Positions 1 through 6,328 of a stretch of 14,733 nucleotides of DNA are shown one piece after another (position 1 is the stretch's first letter; each line of letters opens with the position of its first letter). Source of the DNA: Clostridia bacterium. Lineage in GTDB: Bacteria; Bacillota_A; Clostridia; Peptostreptococcales; JAAYPU01. Location: positions 1 through 14,733 of the forward strand of contig JAKSCF010000472.1 of the NCBI GenBank assembly GCA_022360735.1, read 5' to 3'. The notes beneath the pieces were generated by a model. That model was given only the letters and a program-made list of their open reading frames with translations. It made no database searches and was not told where the DNA came from. A program made the position numbers and the translations under genes.

Positions 1-438
1 GGACCAATTGCTCTTCAATTTTTCTTTTCTATATTGTGGGTCTAAAGAAGGCGCTACTGCTTTTAGATCCATGTTTATAAGTTCTTCCAGCATAAGCTTT
101 GTGAAGGTATTGATGAACGCTTGACCCTCTATTCTAGCGTAAAGCCATTCAATAGAAGGTAGTTTGCCGGCCCGGTTGCTTTTTCGGACTCGTTCAGAAA
201 AAGAGAGAAAAAAAGAAATCACGGTTTCAGCTTCAGGCAGCCATGCGTTAGGCTGTAAATAGTGGGGGCCAACTACGTTAGGATCTTTTAATGTTTCAAA
301 CAAGGGATCATTAGCACTGCCGTATCCGATAAGCAAGCGGTCATAAAGAATCAAATGATCTAAAGCATCTATACGATTAGCAGGGTGATTTTCTAAACAA
401 TCAGCAGCTTTTTGAAAGAATATATTCTTAAAATCCAT
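1..438 (-). CDS. Epoxyqueuosine reductase-like iron-sulfur protein, N-terminal part (partial, runs off left edge)
   Basis: The reverse strand is open from an ATG at 438 to the window edge (146 codons, no stop). The ATG is preceded by a strong AAGGAGGG ribosome binding site (446-453, reverse strand). The translation has features I associate with the COG1600/QueG-like family: an 'IGYG..NDPLF' stretch near residues 38-48, 'WLPEAETVISFF' near 72-83, 'IEGQAFIN' near 111-118 and 'AVAPSLD' near 132-138. The usual C-terminal 4Fe-4S motifs would lie beyond the window, so cluster binding cannot be checked. QueG proper reduces epoxyqueuosine in tRNA; many clostridial relatives are uncharacterised, so the family assignment is firmer than the reaction. 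The gene diverges from the DNA-repair operon. Confidence 0.65.
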   Translation of the reverse strand, partial: MDFKNIFFQKAADCLENHPANRIDALDHLILYDRLLIGYGSANDPLFETLKDPNVVGPHYLQPNAWLPEAETVISFFLSFSERVRKSNRAGKLPSIEWLYARIEGQAFINTFTKLMLEELINMDLKAVAPSLDPQYRKEKLKSNWS

Positions 439-636
439 TGAGAAACCCTCCTTGTATATTAATTTAAATATTGTTATTAAATAAAAGCATATTATATTTT
501 AAAGCCTACTGCAACAGCTTGGAATGTAATATCCGAAAACCGCTTTTAATATCGCTTAAAACATTATATGATACTAATGAAAGCACTTAGAATATTAGAA
601 TCACTTCTTGAATGATTTCATGAAAGGAAATTTGTT
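439..636. promoter_or_regulatory. Divergent intergenic region with candidate promoters
   Basis: This AT-rich spacer separates the reverse-strand iron-sulfur gene from the forward repair operon and should hold both promoters. On the reverse strand a TATAAT lies at 491-496. On the forward strand a TATGAT lies at 567-572 with only a poor -35 (TTTTAA, 544-549). The forward ribosome binding site is AAAGGAAA (about 623-630), six bases before the ATG at 637. I see no clear Ada box. The -35 elements are weak, so promoter positions are tentative. Confidence 0.3.
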
Positions 637-2097
637 ATGCATAATACTGCGTTTCAGACTGCGAGAATAACTAAGGATAGAAATTTTGATGGCAAGTTTT
701 TCTTTGGCGTTAAAACAACAGGTGTTTTTTGCAGACCATCTTGCCCATCACCTATAGCCAAAGAAGAGAATGTAATATATTTTCAAACGTTATTTGAAGC
801 GCTTAGTCAGGGGTTTAGACCTTGTTTAAGGTGTCGGCCTGATATGAATGTAGAATATTATAATGGCAATGTGGATGGTGTATCCATAGTGAATTCAGCA
901 CTGAAGATGATATATGAGGGGTATTTAAACGATCATTCTATCAGTGATTTATCAAAAGCGTTCTATATTTCCGACAGGCATCTGAGAAAACTATTTGTAG
1001 AGAATTTAGGAATGCCCCCTGTAAGGATTGCCAAATATCATAAAGCACTCTTTGCAAGAAAACTATTGTTTGCTTCAGATTTATCCATAACCCATATTGC
1101 CTATGCATCCGGTTTTGGTTCCACGAGACAATTCAATGATGTTTTTAAAGATGTTTTTGGTCAAACACCTTCCATGATCAGAAAGGAATCTAAAGACGAA
1201 AGTCAGTATCAGGGTAATACAACACTCTTATTAAAGTATAAGAAGCCATTTGATTTTAAGCAGGTATTATTTTTTTTAAAACAAAGAGCCATAAAAGGGA
1301 TAGAAGCTGTAACAGAGAACAGCTATAGCAGAACATTTAGAATCGATAATATAAAAGGTTTTTTTACCGTCACGGATTGTCCAAGTAAATCGGCATTAGA
1401 ACTTAAAATCAATTGTGAAGATATTAAATGCTATATGAAAATCTACAATAAAGTCCGAAGGATGTTTGATCTTGATACAGATTTTTCAATGATAAATGAA
1501 ATGTTTTCAAAAGATGACGTTTTATCAAAGGGTATGGAAAATGGACATGTTCCACGCTTACCCATTGCCTTTAATACGTTTGAATTCGTTATTAGAGCAA
1601 TATTGGGTCAGCAAATCACCATTAAGGCGGCCACGACTTTGGCAGGAAGAATTGCTGAAAAAGCAGGGATAGAATGTGGTTCATTTTTTCCGGATGGGCT
1701 GAATTATTTCTTTCCAACTCCGGAAGAACTTCTAAAAATAGATTTGAATGGACTTGGTATTACTAAAACGAGACAAGAAACTATTTTAAATGTAACCAAT
1801 TGTATTCTGAATAAAGTAGTAAGTCTGGATGCTAACCAGCCTTTTCAGAAGTTTCATAAAGACTTTTCTTCAATAAAAGGCATAGGAGATTGGACTGTGC
1901 ATTATGTTGCTATGCGGGGAATGGGTATGGTAGACAGTTTTCCTTCTAAAGACTTAGGTATTATTAAAGCTTTAACAAAAGGTGAAAAGATGTTATCACA
2001 AAAAGAAATCATACAAACAGCAGAAAAGTGGCGGCCTTATAGGGCTTATGCAGCACTCTGCCTGTGGCATTACCAAAGTAAAAAGGAGTTATCTTAA
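637..2097 (+). CDS. Ada-N / AraC / AlkA fusion: methyl-phosphotriester sensor and 3-methyladenine DNA glycosylase
   Basis: This 486-residue protein likely senses and repairs DNA alkylation. Residues 1-75 are the Ada zinc domain: Cys32, Cys36, Cys63 and Cys66 match E. coli Ada Cys38, Cys42, Cys69 and Cys72, so Cys32 is the expected methyl-phosphotriester acceptor. Residues about 85-187 are an AraC-type double helix-turn-helix. Residues about 195-300 resemble the AlkA N-terminal domain. Residues about 305-480 are a helix-hairpin-helix glycosylase domain, with the hairpin 'IKGIGDWT' and the 'FPSKDLG' motif giving catalytic Asp439. There is no methyltransferase domain here; that activity is in the next gene, whose ATG overlaps this stop codon by one base. 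By analogy with Ada, methylation of Cys32 would turn on this operon (inference). Similar Ada-AlkA fusions are known in actinobacteria. Confidence 0.92.
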   Translation: MHNTAFQTARITKDRNFDGKFFFGVKTTGVFCRPSCPSPIAKEENVIYFQTLFEALSQGFRPCLRCRPDMNVEYYNGNVDGVSIVNSALKMIYEGYLNDHSISDLSKAFYISDRHLRKLFVENLGMPPVRIAKYHKALFARKLLFASDLSITHIAYASGFGSTRQFNDVFKDVFGQTPSMIRKESKDESQYQGNTTLLLKYKKPFDFKQVLFFLKQRAIKGIEAVTENSYSRTFRIDNIKGFFTVTDCPSKSALELKINCEDIKCYMKIYNKVRRMFDLDTDFSMINEMFSKDDVLSKGMENGHVPRLPIAFNTFEFVIRAILGQQITIKAATTLAGRIAEKAGIECGSFFPDGLNYFFPTPEELLKIDLNGLGITKTRQETILNVTNCILNKVVSLDANQPFQKFHKDFSSIKGIGDWTVHYVAMRGMGMVDSFPSKDLGIIKALTKGEKMLSQKEIIQTAEKWRPYRAYAALCLWHYQSKKELS

Positions 2098-3194
2098 TGT
2101 ATTATACTAGGTTCGATACACAATTTTGTGAAATTATATTGGTGGGGGATGAACAAGGATTAACACATTTACATCTAAATACAGGAGAGGGGAAGCGGCA
2201 GCTTGAAATATCCCATGAATGGAATTTAAACCATAGCTTTTTTACATCCACCATCAAACAAATAAACGATTATTTTAAAGGAGAAAGGTTGACTTTTGAT
2301 ATAGCCTTAAATCCCAAGGGAACATCCTATCAAAGGCAAGTTTGGAAAAAATTATGTGAAATCCCTTATGGTGAACAATATACTTATAAGCAATTAGCAA
2401 TAAATGTCGGCAATGAAAAAGCTTCTAGAGCAGTGGGGATGGCCAACAGCAAAAATCCTTTGCCGATCATTGTACCGTGTCACAGAGTAGTAGGTACAAA
2501 TGGGAAACTGACAGGATTTGCTCATGGACTGGACATAAAGAAAAGGCTGATCAATCTTGAATTATTCATGTCCATATTCCATACTTTATTAAAATATTAT
2601 GGGAAGCAAAGCTGGTGGCCGGCAGATACTGATTATGAAATGATGGTGGGTGCTGTTCTGACACAAAATACGACTTGGTCAAACGTAGTTAGAGCATTAG
2701 ATAATTTTAACAACAGGCTTTCACCGGAGTTGATCCGAGATATAACTGTAGAAGAACTGGCATCGATTATACATCCCAGCGGTTATTATAATCAAAAAGC
2801 CATCAAGCTAAAGGCGCTGAACGATTGGTATGAGAGATATGAGTTTGACATAGAGAAAATCAAAGAAATAGATGGAAACAGTCTCAGAGAAGAGCTTCTT
2901 GAAATAAAGGGGATCGGTAGAGAAACCGCCGATTGTATATTGACCTATGCCTTAAAAAAACCATCTTTTGTAATCGATACCTATACAAAAAGACTGTTTC
3001 ATCGTATGGGTATAGACATTCCAAATACTTATGACGAACTAAGACTGTTGGTGGAAAGCTCAATACCTAAGGATTTGTATATATATAATGAGCTTCATGC
3101 ACTTATAGTTAAACATGCGAAGGTCTTTTGTTTAAAAACGCCCAAGTGTGAAGGGTGCCCGTTGTATAGTTTGTGTAAAAGACAAAAGGACTGA
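2097..3194 (+). CDS. O6-methylguanine-DNA methyltransferase fused to a COG2231/MagIII-like endonuclease III-family glycosylase
   Basis: The 365-residue protein has two repair modules. Residues 1-156 are a complete Ogt/MGMT domain with the active-site motif PCHRV; Cys128 is the suicidal alkyl acceptor. Residues about 157-365 are an endonuclease III-superfamily domain that begins like a free-standing COG2231 protein ('WWPADTDYEMMVGAVLTQNT'), followed by the hairpin 'IKGIGRETA' and 'VIDTYTKR'. Asp294 matches catalytic Asp138 of E. coli Nth. Glu276 replaces Nth Lys120, which argues for a monofunctional glycosylase without lyase chemistry. Cys345, Cys351, Cys354 and Cys360 form a likely 4Fe-4S site with one residue fewer in the first gap than in Nth. 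The ATG overlaps the upstream stop (TAATG), implying translational coupling. The second module has no good internal start: Met158 lacks a nearby ribosome binding site. The likely substrates are O6-alkylguanine and 3-methyladenine-type lesions (inference for the second). Confidence 0.9.
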   Translation: MYYTRFDTQFCEIILVGDEQGLTHLHLNTGEGKRQLEISHEWNLNHSFFTSTIKQINDYFKGERLTFDIALNPKGTSYQRQVWKKLCEIPYGEQYTYKQLAINVGNEKASRAVGMANSKNPLPIIVPCHRVVGTNGKLTGFAHGLDIKKRLINLELFMSIFHTLLKYYGKQSWWPADTDYEMMVGAVLTQNTTWSNVVRALDNFNNRLSPELIRDITVEELASIIHPSGYYNQKAIKLKALNDWYERYEFDIEKIKEIDGNSLREELLEIKGIGRETADCILTYALKKPSFVIDTYTKRLFHRMGIDIPNTYDELRLLVESSIPKDLYIYNELHALIVKHAKVFCLKTPKCEGCPLYSLCKRQKD

Positions 3195-3256
3195 GTTGAA
3201 AGTTAGTAGAAGGTTATTTTGCACAAATGTGAACCAAAAAGAACCGTCCCCAAATG
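3151..3256. repeat. Left copy of a direct repeat spanning the end of the repair gene and a GGGACGGTTC-type element
   Basis: The last codons and stop of the methyltransferase-glycosylase gene, plus about 60 bases downstream, recur imperfectly at 13689-13796 in the same orientation. By eye, 3161-3220 matches 13699-13758 at about 49 of 60 positions. The 20-base core GAACCAAAAAGAACCGTCCC (3231-3250) is identical in both copies. Around the core are imperfect inverted TTTTGCACAAATG-like ends (3217-3229 and about 3252-3264). The core resembles an intergenic motif I recall as widespread in anaerobic bacterial genomes; that is recollection, not a search result. Confidence 0.8.
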
Positions 3257-3291
3257 CACAAAATGTATTTCCAAATACTTTGAATTTTATG

Positions 3292-3320
3292 AACTGCTTG
3301 TGAAAATAAGCAGTTTTTTT
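3292..3320 (+). terminator. Rho-independent terminator of the repair operon
   Basis: A perfect 8-bp stem (AACTGCTT at 3292-3299 with AAGCAGTT at 3308-3315) closes an 8-base loop and runs into a seven-base T tract (3314-3320). It lies about 100 bases past the methyltransferase-glycosylase stop, beyond the repeat, and separates the repair operon from the sugar locus. Confidence 0.85.
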
Positions 3321-3381
3321 ATATAAAGAAAACTACCGGCCAGTCTAGAGTTCTAAAATTCATTTCTGATTACTTTATGTG

Positions 3382-3484
3382 TTGAAGGACGTTCAAATAT
3401 AAAAAAACGATAATAAACGAAAAATATATTTCAAAAACGAAAATAACATTGTATAATATGATTTATAATCAAACTTTGGGAGGG
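3382..3484 (+). promoter_or_regulatory. Promoter and candidate DeoR operator for the sugar locus
   Basis: A consensus -10 TATAAT lies at 3452-3457; the -35 at 17 bp spacing is weak (TTTCAA, 3429-3434). Upstream are three direct AAACGA hexamers starting at 3405, 3415 and 3435, in exact 10-base register, the last lying between -35 and -10. Further upstream is a 15-base inverted repeat, TTGAA-GGACG-TTCAA (3382-3396). Phased A-rich repeats with CGA are plausible sites for the DeoR-family regulator encoded at the end of the locus, although its specificity is unknown. The ribosome binding site GGGAGGG (3478-3484) is strong and well spaced from the ATG at 3491. Confidence 0.6.
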
Positions 3485-3490
3485 TAAAAA

Positions 3491-4492
3491 ATGAACAAGA
3501 TTATTAATGATCCTGATTATATGATACAGGATATGCTTCAGGGATACCTTTACCTACATGAAGATAAATATAAATGTGTTGAAGGAACTGTAGGGGGCCT
3601 TATAAAGAAGAATCAAGAAGAAAAGGTTTCGGTCATTGTTGGTGGTGGAGCGGGAAATGAGCCTTGGGTATTGGGATATGTTGGTGAAGGCGTAGCCGAT
3701 GGACTAGTCAGCGGTAATGTTTACGTTGCACCACCTGCAAAATCCATACTAGATGTTAGTAAGGCTGTTTATAATAAAAAAGGCATCCTATATGTTGGGA
3801 CCAATCATATGGGAGATGTTCTAAATTTTGAGCTTGTTGGAGAATTGGCCATTCTGGATAATATTCAAACCAGGTGTGTGTTTGTAAATGATGATATTGC
3901 TAGTGATTTGAATAATAAAGAGAATCGTAGAGGGGTAGCCGGCATAGCTTTAGCAGTTAAGATGGCAGGTGCAGCATCAGAAATGGGATTGTCATTAGAA
4001 GAAGTTCAGGGTATAACACAAAAAACAATTGATAATCTTAGAACCCTTAGCGTAACAACATCCCCGGGATATATGCCAAAGAATGGTAAAGCAATGTTTG
4101 AAATGGAAGAGGGGATGATTGAGTATGGCATGGGATTTAATGGGGAGCCTGGGATTTTAAAAGAACCATTAAAAACGGCTAAGGATATAGTAGGGACTAT
4201 GATGGGTATGCTTTTAGAGGATTTAGAATATAAAGAAAGTGAAGAAATAGCTATCTTATTAAATGGTTTTGGATTTACCAGTATTTTAGAATTACATATT
4301 GCTATGAAAGAAATAAAAGAGTTTGTGCAAAAGAATAACATTAAAGTTTATCATGCTGATTTGCAAAATCTATTTTGTCCGCAAGGAACAGGCGGTTTTT
4401 CTATTTCATTATTGCGTTTAGGTGACGATTTAATACCTTATTACAATAAAAAAGTTGATACACCTTTATTTAAACGCAAAGAGTTAAAGTAG
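3491..4492 (+). CDS. dhaK: DhaK-like dihydroxyacetone kinase subunit with both key histidines replaced by Asn
   Basis: At 333 residues it has the normal length of DhaK, the substrate-binding subunit of dihydroxyacetone kinases. Family landmarks are intact: 'VGGGAGNEPWVLGYVG' (50-65), 'MGDVLNFE' with Asp109, 'GRRGVAG'-like 'NRRGVAG' (145-151), 'MGFNGEPG' (214-221) and 'GGFSISLLRL' near the C-terminus. In E. coli DhaK, His218 binds the carbonyl of dihydroxyacetone covalently and His56 and Asp109 act in catalysis. Here Asp109 is kept, but position 56 is Asn56 and the His218 equivalent is Asn217. The fold is therefore DhaK, but covalent hemiaminal binding should be impossible, suggesting an altered substrate or mechanism (inference). 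It sits 13 bases before the dhaL-like gene, with which it probably forms a complex; no DhaM phosphotransferase gene is in the window, so ATP is the likely donor. Confidence 0.9.
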   Translation: MNKIINDPDYMIQDMLQGYLYLHEDKYKCVEGTVGGLIKKNQEEKVSVIVGGGAGNEPWVLGYVGEGVADGLVSGNVYVAPPAKSILDVSKAVYNKKGILYVGTNHMGDVLNFELVGELAILDNIQTRCVFVNDDIASDLNNKENRRGVAGIALAVKMAGAASEMGLSLEEVQGITQKTIDNLRTLSVTTSPGYMPKNGKAMFEMEEGMIEYGMGFNGEPGILKEPLKTAKDIVGTMMGMLLEDLEYKESEEIAILLNGFGFTSILELHIAMKEIKEFVQKNNIKVYHADLQNLFCPQGTGGFSISLLRLGDDLIPYYNKKVDTPLFKRKELK

Positions 4493-4505
4493 GAGGGTAT
4501 AACCA

Positions 4506-5138
4506 ATGAACGCTATACAGATGAGGGATATGTTTTTATACGTATCAGATATTATGATCGAAAGCGAAGGGATTTTGACAGAAATAGATAATAAAATTGG
4601 TGATGGAGATCATGGGATTGGCATGGCCATAGGATTTAAGGGTATTAAAAATGAACTTAAAAACAAGGAATTTATTTATGTAAATGAAGTATTTCATAGT
4701 ATTGGTATGACCATGTTATGTGTCATGGGCGGTGCTTCAGGTGTTCTTTTTGGTACAGTTTTTGTTAGTGGGATAGTAGAATATCCTCAGAAAAAAGAAT
4801 TTAAGCTGGAGGACTTTGCTAATGTATTGGCCAAATCCTTAGCTTTACTTAAAAAAAGAGGTAAAGCAAAAGTTGGCGATAAGACAATGGTAGATGCCTT
4901 AGAGCCTGCTGTTTTAGCGCTGAAAAAAAGTGTGAAGAGTGGTTTGAATATAAAAGAAGGATTTGTTCTTGCAGCATCAGAGGCAAAACGTGGTATGGAA
5001 TACACCAAAGAATGCAGGGCATCTTTTGGTAGAGCTAAGTATTATGGAGAAAAAGCCATAGGCATACAGGATGCAGGAGCAACCTCGGTATACATCATAT
5101 TTAACGCAATGTCTGATTGGATCAGCAAAAATATATAA
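4506..5138 (+). CDS. dhaL: DhaL-like ADP/ATP-binding kinase subunit
   Basis: This 210-residue protein matches DhaL, the nucleotide-binding partner of DhaK. The magnesium-binding aspartates are present as Asp28, Asp33 and Asp35 ('IDNKIGDGDHG', equivalent to Asp30, Asp35 and Asp37 of E. coli DhaL). Also conserved are 'GGASGVLFGT' (about 77-86), 'KVGDKTMVDAL' (about 122-132), and 'GRAKYYGEKAIGIQDAGATS' near the C-terminus. Unlike its DhaK-like partner, it keeps the expected catalytic features, so phosphoryl transfer from a bound nucleotide looks intact. An AGGAGGG ribosome binding site (4491-4497) overlaps the dhaK stop codon. Because no PTS partner DhaM is encoded nearby, DhaL probably exchanges ADP for ATP, as in ATP-dependent dihydroxyacetone kinases (inference). 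Confidence 0.9.
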   Translation: MNAIQMRDMFLYVSDIMIESEGILTEIDNKIGDGDHGIGMAIGFKGIKNELKNKEFIYVNEVFHSIGMTMLCVMGGASGVLFGTVFVSGIVEYPQKKEFKLEDFANVLAKSLALLKKRGKAKVGDKTMVDALEPAVLALKKSVKSGLNIKEGFVLAASEAKRGMEYTKECRASFGRAKYYGEKAIGIQDAGATSVYIIFNAMSDWISKNI

Positions 5139-5161
5139 TTATTTTTTAGAAAGGAAAAGTT

Positions 5162-6106
5162 ATGATAGGAACAATAACTCTAAATCCATGCGTAGATAAA
5201 ACTTTGGTAATTGATGAATTTACATATGGGGGCATGAATCGCGTAATAGAAAAACGTAAAGATATTTCCGGAAAAGGTGTTAATGTGTCTATTGTTTTAA
5301 CACAGATAGGAGTGGCTGTTTTAACGTTCGGAATTTATTATAAAAAAGGGTCTGAAGCATTTATTAATGGTTTGGAAGAAATAGGGATTAAATATAAGGG
5401 TATTATGGCAGATGGAGAACTTAGAGAAAATATTAAGGTTTTAGATATTAATACCAACATTACTACAGAGTTAAATCAAAAGGGTGATTTTATTGACAAT
5501 AATATTCTAAATAGACTCGAACAGCAGCTTGAACAAGTAATGGATGATATAGATGTATTAGTCATAACAGGTAGTGTACCACAAGGCGTCGGTTTAGATT
5601 ATTACCGTAAGTTGATAGAAAAAGCCAATGCAAAGAAAATTAAATGTATTTTAGATGCAGAAGGAGAACTGCTGCTTGAGGGTATGAAGGCCAAGCCATA
5701 TCTTATTAAGCCAAATTTATATGAATTTGAAACAGTATTTGGACTTAAAACGAAAACAAACGAAGATATGGTTGAAAAATGCAAAGAAATAATTTCAGAA
5801 GGGATTGAGGTAGTGTGCCTTTCCATGGGGGAAAGGGGCGCCATAATCGTTGACAAAAATGAGGCTTATATTTGTAAACCAACTTCAATTCAAGTAAAAA
5901 GTACGCAAGGAGCAGGAGATTCGTTAGTTGCAGGTATTTGTTGTGCTATTGAGAAAGGATTACCTATTTGTGAGATGCTAAAATATGGTGTTTCGGCTGC
6001 CCAGGGGTCTTTAATTAGAGAGGGTACTCAATTGTGTACAATAGAAGGATTTGAACGGTTTAAAGAAATTGTAACAGTTGAAAAAATTGAACAAAAACGA
6101 AAATGA
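5162..6106 (+). CDS. PfkB-family sugar-phosphate kinase (1-phosphofructokinase / tagatose-6-phosphate kinase type)
   Basis: The 314-residue protein is a ribokinase-fold kinase of the FruK/LacC branch, which phosphorylates an already phosphorylated ketose. It begins with the branch-typical 'GTITLNPCVDKT', has 'SGKGVNVS' (36-43) for sugar binding, 'ITGSVPQG' (135-142), 'KPNLYEFE' (183-190), and the anion-hole/catalytic motif 'GAGDS' with Asp253 as likely base. One deviation is Gln249 where this branch usually has Val or Pro before GAGD. Whether the product is fructose, tagatose or another ketose 1,6-bisphosphate cannot be read from sequence. It lies 23 bases after dhaL with an AGAAAGGAAAA ribosome binding site (5148-5158), so it is part of the same transcript. 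The class II aldolase at 11018 could cleave its product. Confidence 0.88.
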   Translation: MIGTITLNPCVDKTLVIDEFTYGGMNRVIEKRKDISGKGVNVSIVLTQIGVAVLTFGIYYKKGSEAFINGLEEIGIKYKGIMADGELRENIKVLDINTNITTELNQKGDFIDNNILNRLEQQLEQVMDDIDVLVITGSVPQGVGLDYYRKLIEKANAKKIKCILDAEGELLLEGMKAKPYLIKPNLYEFETVFGLKTKTNEDMVEKCKEIISEGIEVVCLSMGERGAIIVDKNEAYICKPTSIQVKSTQGAGDSLVAGICCAIEKGLPICEMLKYGVSAAQGSLIREGTQLCTIEGFERFKEIVTVEKIEQKRK

Positions 6107-6190
6107 AATCTATGGATAGATGATAAATTGCTTGATTATCATTGATGAATGTTTAAAATTGTTCATATAACGCAAAAAATATGTCAAAAA

Positions 6191-6242
6191 AGAAAACAAA
6201 AACAAAAAATAATTGACAAACGAATATTTCCTAGTATACAAT
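6191..6242 (+). promoter_or_regulatory. Promoter and possible operator for the ABC transporter genes
   Basis: A perfect -35 TTGACA (6213-6218) lies 18 bases before a -10 TACAAT (6237-6242), in the 222-base gap between the PfkB and lipoprotein genes. An AAACGA hexamer (6218-6223) overlaps the -35, and A-rich AAACAA repeats start at 6194 and 6200. A further AAACGA at 6095-6100 lies in the end of the PfkB gene. The shared hexamer with the dhaK promoter suggests common control by the DeoR-type protein (inference). The ribosome binding site for the next gene is AGGGAGAG (6311-6318). Confidence 0.65.
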
Positions 6243-6328
6243 GAATATGTTAAAAAAAGTTAAATTTTTTAGGGAAAAAAATTTAACGAGATATTTAATG
6301 ATATATAAAGAGGGAGAGTGAAAAAGGT

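Noticed and set aside
2568..2570. Internal ATG (Met158) as a separate start for the glycosylase domain
   Set aside because: No ribosome binding site lies within a useful distance and the frame from 2097 is uninterrupted, so a fusion is simpler.
4006..4341. Antisense open frame of 111 codons inside the dhaK-like gene
   Set aside because: It lies wholly within a well-conserved gene, lacks recognisable domains and looks like a shadow of the sense codons. The same applies to the other antisense frames within the sugar genes and to 14363-14611 in the MATE gene.
6120..6142. Inverted repeat ATGATAA...TTATCAT after the PfkB gene as a terminator
   Set aside because: The 7-bp stem is AT-rich with no following T tract; it could be an operator but nothing supports that.
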